Below, in pieces: positions 26,018-34,988 of a DNA stretch of 64,000 nucleotides. The DNA is from Myxococcota bacterium (GTDB taxonomy: Bacteria > Myxococcota_A > UBA9160 > UBA4427). Location of the stretch: assembly GCA_041389495.1 (NCBI GenBank), contig JAWKRT010000002.1, forward strand, positions 186,001 to 250,000. The letters are read 5' to 3'. The translations under genes were made by a program, and so were the position numbers. The notes below the pieces were generated by a model. It saw only the letters and a list, made by a program, of their open reading frames with translations, had not been told where the DNA came from and did not search any database. Position 1 is the stretch's first letter. Every line of letters begins with the position of its first letter.

Positions 26018-27601
26018 ATGGCGACGGCGAGCGCCCCGACGACCGCGGCGATGCCCTTCGACCGCGAGACGTGCCTTCGCGCGTGGCGCGCGCGCGATGC
26101 GCGCTTCGACGGCCGCTTCTTCGTCGGCGTCCGATCGACGGGCATCTTCTGCCGGCCCGTCTGCCCCGCGCGTCCGCGTCCCGAGAACTGCCTCTTCTTC
26201 CCGACCGCGGCCGCGGCGTTCGAGGCCGGGCTCCGACCGTGCCTGCGCTGTCGCCCGGAGGCGGCGCCCGGCAGCCCCGCGTGGTGCGGGACGTCGTCGA
26301 CCGTGCGCCGCGCGCTGCGGCTGATCGAGGAAGGGGCGCTCGACCGGGGAAACGTCGGCGGGCTCGCGACGCGGCTCGGCATCGGCGAGCGGCACCTGCG
26401 GCGCCTGTTCCTCGAGCACGTCGGCGCCTCGCCGCTCGCGGTCGCGCAGGCGCGGCGCCTGCTCTTCGCGAAGCGCCTGATCGACGGCACGCGGCTCTCG
26501 ATGACCGACGTCGCGCACGCCTCGGGCTATGCGAGCGTGCGGCGCTTCAACGAGGCGGTGCGGCGCGCGTACGGCGTCGCGCCGAGCGAGCTGCGCGCGC
26601 GCGTGCGCCGCGCCGGCGAGCCGCGCGCCGAAGGCTCGCCGTTCGCACTCCGCCTCGGCTTCCGCGCCCCGTACGACTGGCCGTTCGTGCTCGGCTACCT
26701 GGCCGCGCGCGCGACCCCCGGAGTCGAGCGCGTCGCCGGCGGATGCTATGCGCGGAGCTTCGCGCTCGGCGACGCGGTCGGCGTCGTCGACGTCGCGTGC
26801 GACGACCCGGCCGGCCAGCTCGTCGCGACCGTCCGGCTGCGGACCGCGGCGACGGCGCGCGCGCCCTCGCTGCTCGACCTCGCGGAGCGCGTCCGAAGGC
26901 TCTTCGATCTCGCCGCGGATCCTGCCTCGATCGCCGAGCGGCTCCGGCGCGACGCGCTCCTGCGGCGCGCGCTGCGCCGGCACCCCGGCCTGCGGGTGCC
27001 GGGCGCGTGGAGCGGGTTCGAGCTCGCGGTGCGCGCGATCCTCGGCCAGCAGGTGACCGTGAAGGGCGCGACGACGCTCGCCGGGCGACTCGCGCGCGCG
27101 CTCGGCGAGCCGATCGAAGGGGGCGTCGCGCCGCCTCCTCGCGCACCCCGCGCCGCGGACGTCGACGAGGCCGACCTCGCCGCTGCGCGCGTCGACCGGC
27201 TCTTCCCGCGTCCCGAGGCGGTGGCCGCGGCCGACGTCGCGGCGATCGGGATCCCGGCGGCGCGCGCGGACGCGATCCGCCGGCTCGCGGACGCGGTCGC
27301 GAACGGCGCGCTCGCACTCGACGGCACGGCGGCGCCCGAGCGCACGCTCGAGGCGCTGCGCGCGATCCCGGGCGTCGGCGACTGGACGGCGCAGTACGTC
27401 GCGATGCGCGCGCTCGCCGAGCCCGACGCGTTCCCCGCGTCGGATCTCGGTCTGCGCCGCGCGCTCGCGCCTCCCGGCGCGAGGCGCCTCCCGACCGCGC
27501 GCGAGGTCGAGCAGCGGTCGACCGCGTGGCGGCCGTATCGCGCCTACGCCGCGGTCGCGCTCTGGCAGCTCGCGGGCGACGCGGCGCGAGACGCCACCTA
27601 G
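26018..27601 (+). CDS. alkA: Ada-type zinc/HTH domain fused to AlkA DNA-3-methyladenine glycosylase
   Basis: 527 residues in three parts. First is an Ada N-terminal zinc module (FCRPVCPARPRPENC...RPCLRCRPEA, four Cys), which in Ada accepts methyl groups from phosphotriesters. Next is an AraC-type helix-turn-helix pair (about 95-190; LATRLGIGERHLRRLF, SMTDVAHASGYASVRRFNEAVRR). Last is AlkA (about 205-520) with the HhH-GPD hairpin LRAIPGVGDWTAQYVAMRAL and catalytic Asp in FPASDLGLRRAL. The O6-alkylguanine methyltransferase domain (PCHRV motif) of Ada is absent. This Ada/AlkA fusion is known from Actinobacteria and others and combines alkylation sensing with base excision. Confidence 0.92.
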   Translation: MATASAPTTAAMPFDRETCLRAWRARDARFDGRFFVGVRSTGIFCRPVCPARPRPENCLFFPTAAAAFEAGLRPCLRCRPEAAPGSPAWCGTSSTVRRALRLIEEGALDRGNVGGLATRLGIGERHLRRLFLEHVGASPLAVAQARRLLFAKRLIDGTRLSMTDVAHASGYASVRRFNEAVRRAYGVAPSELRARVRRAGEPRAEGSPFALRLGFRAPYDWPFVLGYLAARATPGVERVAGGCYARSFALGDAVGVVDVACDDPAGQLVATVRLRTAATARAPSLLDLAERVRRLFDLAADPASIAERLRRDALLRRALRRHPGLRVPGAWSGFELAVRAILGQQVTVKGATTLAGRLARALGEPIEGGVAPPPRAPRAADVDEADLAAARVDRLFPRPEAVAAADVAAIGIPAARADAIRRLADAVANGALALDGTAAPERTLEALRAIPGVGDWTAQYVAMRALAEPDAFPASDLGLRRALAPPGARRLPTAREVEQRSTAWRPYRAYAAVALWQLAGDAARDAT

Positions 27602-27703
27602 CCTCGCGGCGCCGCGCCGCGGCGGCCTCGACTCCCGCGCTGCGCGGTCGCATCCGAAGCGCGCGGCGCGGCGCTCGGCGTCGAGATCGCGCGCGGGGCG
27701 GCC

Positions 27704-27709
27704 TACCGT
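27704..27709 (+). promoter_or_regulatory. -10 hexamer TACCGT of leaderless RlmD-like gene
   Basis: TACCGT is followed by GCGCGC and the GTG at 27716, six bases on. It matches the recurring leaderless arrangement and supports that GTG as start. Confidence 0.5.
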
Positions 27710-27715
27710 GCGCGC

Positions 27716-29005
27716 GTGTCCTCGACCGCCGACCGCGTCGACTGCTCGCACCGCCCGCCGTGCCCGGGCTGCCCGCGCCTCGGCGAGCCCGGGATCGCAC
27801 CCGGCCCGGCGCTCGCGCTCGCGCGCATCGCCCGCGAGGCGGGGGCCGCGCTCGCGCCCGTGCGCGAGGCGGGCGCGGTCGGGCATCGGCACCGCGCGCG
27901 TCTCATGGTGCGAGGTCGCGCGCGCGCGCCGCGCATCGGGATCTTCGAGCGCGGCACGCACCGCGTCGTCCACATTCCGCGCTGTCCGGTCCACCATCCG
28001 GTCGTGAACCGCGCCGCCGAGGCGCTCGCGCGCGCGATCCGCGCGACGGGATGTCCGCCCTACGCCGACGCGCCGCACCGCGGCTGCGTGCGCGCGCTGC
28101 AGGTCGTCGTCGAGCGCGCGTCGCAGCGCGCGCAGGTCGTCGTCGTGACGAACGACGCGACGCTGGAAGCGACGCCGCGGGCGGTCGACCTGCTCGCAGC
28201 CCTCGCCGACGACCTCGCCTCCGCAGAGCTCCTCCACAGCCTCTGGTGGAACGGGAATCCCGCGCGCACGAACACGATCCTCGGGCCGCACTGGCGGCTC
28301 GTCGCGGCGCCCGGGGCGCCCGCGCGGGCGGGTGCCGGCGCGCTGCCGGACGAGGCGGGATGGGTGTGCGAGCGGATCGGCGGCGCGCGCGTCTGGTTCC
28401 CGCCCGGGGCGTTCGGCCAGAGCCACCTCGCGCTCGCCGATGCGATCGTCGAGCGCGTGCACGCGCTCGCCGCGCGACGCGGCGCGCGGCGCATCGCAGA
28501 GGCGCACGCGGGCTGCGGGGCCATCGGTCTCGGGCTGCTCGCGCGCGGCGCGCACGTCGCCTTCAACGAGCAGAGCCCGGCAGGCCTCGCCGGGCTCGCG
28601 CGCGGCATCGCCGACGCGCAGCCCGAGGGCCCCGGCGCCGCGCGAGCGCGCGTGCTCGCGGGGCCGGCGGGCGAGGCGGCGGGCTCGGTCTCGGGGCCGG
28701 CGGGCTCGGCGCCCGGCCTGCTCGACGGCGCCGAGCTCGCGATCGTCGACCCGCCGCGCCGCGGTCTCGAGCCGTCGCTCGCGGCGGCGCTCGCCGCGAG
28801 CGACGTGCCCGCGATCGCCTACGTGAGCTGCAGCGTGACCAGCCTCGAACGCGACCTCGCCGTGCTGCTCGAGAGCGGCCGGCTCGCGCTGACGAGCCTC
28901 GAGCCGTTCGCGCTCTTCCCGTTCACCGAGCACGTCGAGACGCTGGCCGTGCTCGAGGTGCCCGGCCGCGCGGCCCGGTCCTCTCCGCCCATCCACTCCA
29001 TCTAA
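27716..29005 (+). CDS. TrmA/RlmD-family RNA (uracil-5-)-methyltransferase-like protein
   Basis: 429-residue SAM-dependent RNA m5U methyltransferase of the RumA/RlmD type. The iron-sulfur Cys set is visible as CSHRPPCPGC (C-x5-C-x2-C) near residues 10-19 plus the Cys in HIPRCPVH. The C-terminal domain has VWFPPGAFGQSHLALAD, a modified SAM loop AHAGCGAIGLGLLARG, IVDPPRRGLE, the catalytic Cys in YVSCSVTSLERDLA and the general base in FPFTEHVETLAVLE. The target RNA (tRNA U54 or 23S U747/U1939) cannot be told. No TRAM domain is present at the N terminus. GTG 27716 is fixed by the leaderless -10. Confidence 0.88.
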   Translation: MSSTADRVDCSHRPPCPGCPRLGEPGIAPGPALALARIAREAGAALAPVREAGAVGHRHRARLMVRGRARAPRIGIFERGTHRVVHIPRCPVHHPVVNRAAEALARAIRATGCPPYADAPHRGCVRALQVVVERASQRAQVVVVTNDATLEATPRAVDLLAALADDLASAELLHSLWWNGNPARTNTILGPHWRLVAAPGAPARAGAGALPDEAGWVCERIGGARVWFPPGAFGQSHLALADAIVERVHALAARRGARRIAEAHAGCGAIGLGLLARGAHVAFNEQSPAGLAGLARGIADAQPEGPGAARARVLAGPAGEAAGSVSGPAGSAPGLLDGAELAIVDPPRRGLEPSLAAALAASDVPAIAYVSCSVTSLERDLAVLLESGRLALTSLEPFALFPFTEHVETLAVLEVPGRAARSSPPIHSI

Positions 29006-29032
29006 CCCCTCAATCGAAGCCCGCGGGAGTCC

Positions 29033-29048
29033 GATCGGGCCCCCGATC
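29033..29048 (+). terminator. Short hairpin before the TPR kinase gene
   Basis: GATCGGG-CC-CCCGATC is a perfect inverted repeat between the methyltransferase stop and the kinase start. There is no T tract. It could be a weak terminator, leader structure or operator. Confidence 0.3.
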
Positions 29049-29093
29049 CATCGACGATCGACTTCGTCCCGACCGGCCGGAGGGGGAAGGCCC

Positions 29094-32000
29094 GTGCTTC
29101 GAGGTGTCGGAACGGCGCTCCTGCTCGCCGTGCTCGGATTCGTCTCGCCCGCGTTCGCAGAGGACGCCGCCTCCGGAGCGCCGCCCGCTCCCGAGCCGAT
29201 CGCCGTCGCGGCGGGCAATGCGTCGCCCGAGCTCGCGGGCGCGCACGAGGGCTTCGCGGAGTGGGTGCGCGACCAGCTCGGCGCGTCGGGCGTTCCGGTC
29301 CGATCGGGACTCGAGGTGCGCCGCGCGCTGCCGCCGCGCGATGCGGAACACCCCGCCCAGAACCGGTCGACGAAGGCGTTGCTCGAGGCGCTCGGTCGCG
29401 TCGGCGCGGAGCGCGCACTGCTCGTCGACCTGCGGCTGCGCGACGGGACGGCCGAGGCCGTCTTCCGCCTCCACGACGTCGACTCGGCCGCGCTTCTCGG
29501 CGCGCGCCGCGCGACGGGTCCCGTCACCGAGATCGCGCAGGCGAGTGGCGCGGCGCTCGCGCAGGTCGCGACGCTGGTCGGGGCCGAGACCACTCCGTCG
29601 TCGTCGGTGCCGGCGGTGCCGATCTCCGACCTCGCGGCCATGACGCGGTCGCTCGCCGCGTTCGACCGCGGCCGCGCCGCAGATGCGTGGCGGGAGCTCG
29701 GCGATGCGGCGTCCGCGCCCGCGCGCCGTCTGCGCGAGCGCATCGAGGCGGCGGTCCAGCACCCGAAGGCGCCGCTGCACGAGAAGGCGCGCATCCTCGC
29801 GGCGACGGGCGACGCCGCGGCGGTGTGGGACCAGATCGAGGGCGAGGCGCGCGCGCAGGTGAGCGGCGCGAAGCCCGCGCGCGTCGACACGCTCGTCGCG
29901 GCGGGCGAGGTCGCCTCTGCGCTCGGCGACGCCGACAGCGCGCGCACGTTCTTCGAGACGGCGACGCGTCTCGACGCGTCCGACGCGGACGCGCAGCGCG
30001 GCATCGCGAAGGTGCTCGAGCAGGCCGGCGACACGGCGAACGCCGTGCGCGCGCTCGAACGCGCCGTCGAGGCGGAGCCCGACGACATCGACGCGAAGCT
30101 CGAGCTCGCGCGCCTCACGCCCGACGCCGGCGAGCGGGCCGCCGTCCTGCTCGACGCGGGCGATCGCGCGTCGGCGCGACTCGACGTCGACGCGGCGCAG
30201 CTCTACTACGAGAGCGCGGTCGAGGCCGACGCGAACGTGGAGGGCGTCGCGGCCGAGCGCGCCGCCGGTGCGCACTCGATCGTCGGCGACCACCTCGCCG
30301 CGCGCGCCGCGCTCGAGCGCTCGATCGAGGTCGACGGCGCGACGTCGCCGCGGCTGCGTGCGCTCGCGAAGGCGCACCGCGTGGCCGGCGAGGTCGAGGC
30401 CGCCTATCAACGCTACAACGAGGCGCTCGGGCTCGACGACAGCGACTCGGTGACGCTGCGCGAGCTCGGCGAGCTCTACGCCGACGCGCAGCGGAGCGAC
30501 TCCGCGCTGCCGTACATCGAGAACGCGGCCGCGCTCTCGCCCGACGACCCGCGCGCGGCGCGCGCGCTCGCGAAGCTGCTCCACCAGCGCGGCGACGCGA
30601 AGCGGTCGCTCGAGTACTTCGATCGCGCCGTCGAGCTGGGGGGCGCCGAGCCGGAGGACCTGCGCGAGATGGCGGCCGTGCAGCGCGAGCTCGGCCAGCC
30701 CGAAGCGGCCCGACTCACGCTCGAGGGCGCGGTCGATCTCGACCCGGTCGACGCCGCGATCCGCACCGACCTGGCCACGACCTACGAGCTCACCGGCGAC
30801 GCGAAGGCGGCCTCCGAGCAGCGCGCCGTCGCGCTCGCGCTCGAGCAGGACTGGCTCGACGGGATCGACGCGAAGAGCGAGGTCGCGGTGCGCAACGAGG
30901 CCGACCTCGACGCCTCGCGTCCGATCTCGGAGCGCTTCGCCGCGCTCGTCCACAGCTTCGGCCGGCCGCGCGAGCGCGTCGCGCTGCTCGGCGTCGCAGA
31001 GGAGCGCGACGCGATGGGCGAGGCGCGGCAGTGGCTCTGGCCCTTCGTCGCCGACGTCGACGCGATCGAGGCCGAGCTGCTCGACGCGATCGGCGCGTCG
31101 CACGGGGTCGTCGCGACGCCGCGCATCGAGGACTACCTGGTCCCGCTCGCCGAGGACGCGCTCGAGTTCGACTCGCCCGCCTCGCTGCGGGCGGGCGCGA
31201 TCGCCGACCTCAACATCGGCCTCGCCACGGATGCCGTCTTCGTCGCGCGCATCGCGCGCCGCGAGCGCGGCACGCGCGACATGACCGTGTGCGGGACGAC
31301 CGACTTCTACGAGGTCGAGGTGCGCCTGCTCGAGGGCAGCGACGAGGCCGAGGCGGCCGCGCTGTCGAACGTCGCGTGCATCCCGGACGGCGTGGCGGCC
31401 TACGCGTCGCTGAACCTGCGCGCGCTCGCGATCTACGCGCTCTTCGTCGCGCTCGTCGTCTACCCGTTCGCGCGCGGCTGGGGCCGCGTCGTCGTGCGGG
31501 TGAAGCTCCCGCCGAAGACGAAGGCGCTCTTCTCCATCTCGCTGTCGAAGACCCCGCGCAAGCTCAAGGAGGTGACGGAGCCCGCGAACGGGTCGGCGCG
31601 CTACCGCATCGAGAAGTCGCTCAAGAGCCTCAACCGCTACGAGCGGCCGCTCGACCCCGACAAGCCCACCGTCTTCAACATGATCCCGGCGCGCCGCCGC
31701 GCCTTCTACGTGACGCTGCGCGGGCCGCTCCTCGACCACGCGACCGACGAGCTCGTCGGGAACTTCCTCGAGTCGCAGCAGGTGGTGGTGACGCGCGGGC
31801 GGACGACCGAGGTCGAGTTCGACCTCGCGCCGAACGAGGCCGCGATCCAGGTCTCGGTCTTCGACGGGAAGGAGCGGGCGAAGCAGGCGATCGTGACGGT
31901 CGCCGGCCGCCGGAACCTGACGCGCTACCTGAAGGAGGAGTCGGCCTTCCTCTACCTCGGCGAGGGCGAGCACACGATCGTCGTCAGCGACCGCAACCGC

Positions 32001-33725
32001 GTCGCCGAGCGCACGATCACCGTCGTGAGCTTCGACCCGCAGACGATCGAGGTCGATCTGTCGCGCGAGCACGAGGTCTACTTCACGGGCTGTCCGCCGG
32101 CGGCCATGCACTACCTCGAGGGCGACTACGCCGCGGCGGCCGACGCGCTCGAGCGCGCCGGCCAGGAGGGCATCGCGCACGAGATCCGCGCGCGCTGGCT
32201 GACGCGCACCGGTCGCGTCGCCGAGGCGACGCGCGAGCTCGAGGCGGCCGGCCAGCACGACGAGGCCGCGCGCCTGCGCGCCGCGCACGCGCCCGACGAG
32301 GCCGGCTCCGGCGAGCTCTACGAGCAGGCCGGCGACTTCGCGATGGCCGCCCAGCAGTACGAGCGCGCGGGCGACCGGGCCGCCGCGGCCCGCGCCTACG
32401 AGGCCGCGTACGACTACGAGAACGCGATGGAGTGCTACCGCGAGCTCGGCGAGATCGAGAAGGTGATCGAGCTGCTCGAGAAGACGTCGGACTACCTCGA
32501 GGCCGGACGCGTCGCCTACGACGCCGGTCAGCTCGACCGCGCCGTCTACGACTTCCAGCAGTGCGACAAGCGCCACCTCAACTACACCGAGGTGTGCCGG
32601 CTGCTCGCGCGCGTCCTGATCGACAAGGGCGAGCTCGACGTCGCGGCGGCGAAGATCGAGGAGGCGATCGCGCTCGGCGGCGAGGACAGCTGCCCGATCG
32701 ACCTGCACCAGCGCTATGCGGAGATGCTCGAAGAGCTCGGTCGCGTCGACGAGGCGCTCGCCGCCTGGGAAGCCGTGCGGCGCCGCGACCTCACGCGGCC
32801 CGAGGCGAACACGCGCATCGAGGCGCTGCGCAAGGAGAAGGGGCGCATCGAGACGGCCGCCGCCACGCAGCTCGCGACGGCCGCCGCACCCGCGGCCGCG
32901 CCCGCCGTGGCGCCGACCGTCGCCGAGAGCCGCTACGAGGTGATCCAGGAGCTCGGTCGCGGTGGCATGGGCGTCGTGTTCAAGGCGCGCGACAAGCACC
33001 TCGGCCGCGTCGTCGCGCTGAAGCAGCTCACCGAGAACCTGAAGGACCACCCGACGGCCGTGCAGTTCTTCGAGCGCGAGGCGCGCTCGGCCGCGGCGCT
33101 CAACCACCCCAACATCGTGACGATCTACGACGCCGGCCAGGAGAACGGCACGTACTTCATCTCGATGGAGTTCATGGAGGGGACGCCGCTCGACGCGATC
33201 CTCAAGAAGCACGGCGCGATCAAGCCCGCGATCGTCGCGCGCCTCGCGACGCAGATCGCGGCGGGCCTCGACTACGCGCACCGCAACAAGATCATCCACC
33301 GCGACATCAAGACCGCGAACCTGTTCTTCACGAAGGACAAGATCGTGAAGATCATGGACTTCGGTCTGGCGAAGATGGTCGAGGAGGTGCGCCGCGGCGC
33401 GACCGTGATCGGCGGGACGCCGTACTACATGGCGCCCGAGCAGGCGACGGGCGAGAACGTCGACCACCGCGCCGACCTCTACGCGTTCGGCGTCACGCTC
33501 TTCCAGCTGCTCACGGGCGCGGTGCCGTTCGCCAAGGGCGACGTCACCTATCATCACCGCCACACCGCACCGCCCGATCCGCGCGGCCTCGTCGCCGACA
33601 TCCCCGACGCCTTCGCCGAGACGATCCTCGCGCTCATGGCGAAGGATCCGGCCGACCGCATCCAGACCGCCGCCGAGGTCGGGCGCGTCTTCCAGGCCTG
33701 GATCGAGAGCGGCGCGAAGGGCTGA
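29094..33725 (+). CDS. Giant TPR-repeat Ser/Thr protein kinase with periplasmic N terminus and C-terminal kinase
   Basis: 1543 residues. A signal peptide (cleavage after AFA, about 22) leads to a periplasmic TolB-N-like segment (about 30-160) and many TPR repeats (about 175-610). A membrane helix lies at about 778-798 (LRALAIYALFVALVVYPFA). Then come a cytoplasmic beta-rich segment (about 800-995), a second TPR block (about 1005-1255), an Ala/Pro linker and a Hanks kinase domain (about 1280-1540). The kinase is complete: GRGGMGVVFKA, VALKQL, HRDIKTAN near 1402, DFG near 1422 and GTPYYMAPEQ. It should phosphorylate Ser/Thr in the cytoplasm in response to a periplasmic state. Unlike PASTA kinases, whose kinase is N-terminal, the order is reversed. 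The start is GTG 29094 after GGAGGGGGAAGG. Confidence 0.9.
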   Translation: MLRGVGTALLLAVLGFVSPAFAEDAASGAPPAPEPIAVAAGNASPELAGAHEGFAEWVRDQLGASGVPVRSGLEVRRALPPRDAEHPAQNRSTKALLEALGRVGAERALLVDLRLRDGTAEAVFRLHDVDSAALLGARRATGPVTEIAQASGAALAQVATLVGAETTPSSSVPAVPISDLAAMTRSLAAFDRGRAADAWRELGDAASAPARRLRERIEAAVQHPKAPLHEKARILAATGDAAAVWDQIEGEARAQVSGAKPARVDTLVAAGEVASALGDADSARTFFETATRLDASDADAQRGIAKVLEQAGDTANAVRALERAVEAEPDDIDAKLELARLTPDAGERAAVLLDAGDRASARLDVDAAQLYYESAVEADANVEGVAAERAAGAHSIVGDHLAARAALERSIEVDGATSPRLRALAKAHRVAGEVEAAYQRYNEALGLDDSDSVTLRELGELYADAQRSDSALPYIENAAALSPDDPRAARALAKLLHQRGDAKRSLEYFDRAVELGGAEPEDLREMAAVQRELGQPEAARLTLEGAVDLDPVDAAIRTDLATTYELTGDAKAASEQRAVALALEQDWLDGIDAKSEVAVRNEADLDASRPISERFAALVHSFGRPRERVALLGVAEERDAMGEARQWLWPFVADVDAIEAELLDAIGASHGVVATPRIEDYLVPLAEDALEFDSPASLRAGAIADLNIGLATDAVFVARIARRERGTRDMTVCGTTDFYEVEVRLLEGSDEAEAAALSNVACIPDGVAAYASLNLRALAIYALFVALVVYPFARGWGRVVVRVKLPPKTKALFSISLSKTPRKLKEVTEPANGSARYRIEKSLKSLNRYERPLDPDKPTVFNMIPARRRAFYVTLRGPLLDHATDELVGNFLESQQVVVTRGRTTEVEFDLAPNEAAIQVSVFDGKERAKQAIVTVAGRRNLTRYLKEESAFLYLGEGEHTIVVSDRNRVAERTITVVSFDPQTIEVDLSREHEVYFTGCPPAAMHYLEGDYAAAADALERAGQEGIAHEIRARWLTRTGRVAEATRELEAAGQHDEAARLRAAHAPDEAGSGELYEQAGDFAMAAQQYERAGDRAAAARAYEAAYDYENAMECYRELGEIEKVIELLEKTSDYLEAGRVAYDAGQLDRAVYDFQQCDKRHLNYTEVCRLLARVLIDKGELDVAAAKIEEAIALGGEDSCPIDLHQRYAEMLEELGRVDEALAAWEAVRRRDLTRPEANTRIEALRKEKGRIETAAATQLATAAAPAAAPAVAPTVAESRYEVIQELGRGGMGVVFKARDKHLGRVVALKQLTENLKDHPTAVQFFEREARSAAALNHPNIVTIYDAGQENGTYFISMEFMEGTPLDAILKKHGAIKPAIVARLATQIAAGLDYAHRNKIIHRDIKTANLFFTKDKIVKIMDFGLAKMVEEVRRGATVIGGTPYYMAPEQATGENVDHRADLYAFGVTLFQLLTGAVPFAKGDVTYHHRHTAPPDPRGLVADIPDAFAETILALMAKDPADRIQTAAEVGRVFQAWIESGAKG

Positions 33726-33752
33726 CACGCGACGCGGGCCTCCATGTAGACT
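33722..33752 (+). promoter_or_regulatory. Promoter candidate for SDR gene (CTGACA ... TAGACT)
   Basis: CTGACA (33722-33727) overlaps the kinase stop, and TAGACT (33747-33752) follows after 19 bases, slightly longer than ideal. The leader to ATG 33792 contains GGAGGG. Confidence 0.4.
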
Positions 33753-33791
33753 GCGCGCCCGCTGCTCCGGCAGCGCGACGCGGAGGGCGAC

Positions 33792-34598
33792 ATGGCGGCT
33801 TCACTTCACGCAGGCACGGGACGGCTCGAGGGCAAGGTCGCGTGGGTCACGGGCGCGGCCTCGGGCATCGGGCTCGCGTGCGCGCAGCGCTTCACGGCCG
33901 AGGGCGCGACCGTCGTCGGGCTCGACCTCCACGAGACCGAGGACTGGAAGCGCAGCTTCGACGGCGCCGCGAAGCTCGTGTGCGCCGACGTGCGCGACGA
34001 GGACGCGCAGCGGCGCGCCGCCGACGAGATCGTCGCCGAGCACGGCGCGCTCGACGTCGTCGTCACCGCGGCCGGCGTCGCGGCGGGCGGCCCCGCCCAC
34101 CTGATTCCCGGCGACGAGTGGGATCGCGTGCTCGCGATCAACCTGAAGGGCACCTATCTCACGTGCAAGGCCGCGCTCCCGCACATGATCCGCCAGCGCT
34201 CGGGCTCGATCGTCACGGTCGCGAGCGTCGAGGGGCTCGAGGCGGCGGAGGGCGGCAGCGCGTACAACGCCTCGAAGGGAGGCGTCGTCCTCTTCACGAA
34301 GAACGTGGCGATGGACTACGGCCGCATCGGCATCCGCGCGAACGCCATCTGCCCCGGCTTCATCGACACGCCGCTCTTCCGCAGCATCTTCGATCTCGAG
34401 GCGATGGCCGAGCAGCGCGAGCGCACGCGCTTCCAGCACAAGCTCGGTCGCTTCGGGAAGCCCGAGGAGATCGCCGGTGCGGCGCTCTTCTTCGCGTCCG
34501 ACGACGCGAGCTTCGTGACGGGACAGGCGCTCGCCGTCGACGGCGGCTACACGGCCGGCAAGTCGATCGGGGTCACGGAGAAGATGGGTCTCGTGTAG
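33792..34598 (+). CDS. SDR family oxidoreductase (3-oxoacyl-ACP-reductase-like)
   Basis: 268 residues of the classical SDR fold: WVTGAASGIGLACAQ (cofactor loop, about 19-32), a conserved D in GLDLH, ITAAG-like VVTAAGVAAGG, and catalytic Ser in TVASVEGLEA with YNASKGG. The later ICPGFIDTPLF and the C-terminal SSDDAS...GQALAVDGGYTAG resemble FabG-like and 7-alpha-hydroxysteroid-dehydrogenase-like SDRs. The substrate is not known. ATG 33792 follows GGAGGG. Its 3' end overlaps a small convergent membrane-protein ORF. Confidence 0.9.
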   Translation: MAASLHAGTGRLEGKVAWVTGAASGIGLACAQRFTAEGATVVGLDLHETEDWKRSFDGAAKLVCADVRDEDAQRRAADEIVAEHGALDVVVTAAGVAAGGPAHLIPGDEWDRVLAINLKGTYLTCKAALPHMIRQRSGSIVTVASVEGLEAAEGGSAYNASKGGVVLFTKNVAMDYGRIGIRANAICPGFIDTPLFRSIFDLEAMAEQRERTRFQHKLGRFGKPEEIAGAALFFASDDASFVTGQALAVDGGYTAGKSIGVTEKMGLV

Positions 34599-34824
34599 CC
34601 GGCGGGTGCGGCGCGACGCGGCGCGGAACGAGCGCCGGGAACGCCGCGATGCCGACGAGCCCCGCGGCGACGAACACCGCCGCCGCCTCGCCGCGCGGCA
34701 GCGCGCCCGCCCAACCCGTCAGCGCGATCATGCACAGCGTCGACGCCGCGAGGCGCAGCCCCGCGCGCGGGCGGGACGTCGGGCTCGGCGCGTGGGCCGC
34801 GGGGTCGTCGGCGACGGGGGGCAT
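34573..34824 (-). CDS. Small two-helix membrane protein (hypothetical)
   Basis: 83 residues with two hydrophobic stretches (LAASTLCMIALTGWAGAL and AAAVFVAAGLVGIAAFPAL) separated by PRGEA, and charged ends. The 3' end overlaps the SDR gene by 26 bases in convergent orientation. No family and only a weak ribosome binding site are evident; it is listed because the hydrophobic pattern and codon positions look real. Confidence 0.4.
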   Translation of the reverse strand: MPPVADDPAAHAPSPTSRPRAGLRLAASTLCMIALTGWAGALPRGEAAAVFVAAGLVGIAAFPALVPRRVAPHPPATRDPSSP

Positions 34825-34988
34825 CCGGGCAGCGGCTCTCTCGGTGGGGTGGGCGCGAGCTCGCGAGCCCTATCGGTGCTTTGCCGGACGTGTCTTGAGG
34901 TGGAATCGCGAGCCGCATCTCGGACGTGAGCCGGGGGAAGCGGCGGGAAGCGCGGCCGCGCTCCGCGCTTCGGAGGTCGCCCCGGCGG

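Noticed and set aside
29010..33728. Minus-strand open frame of about 1570 codons
   Set aside because: It mirrors the TPR-kinase gene exactly. The translation is Arg/Leu/Val-rich without domain motifs, while the plus strand has complete kinase motifs; long antisense frames are common at this GC content.
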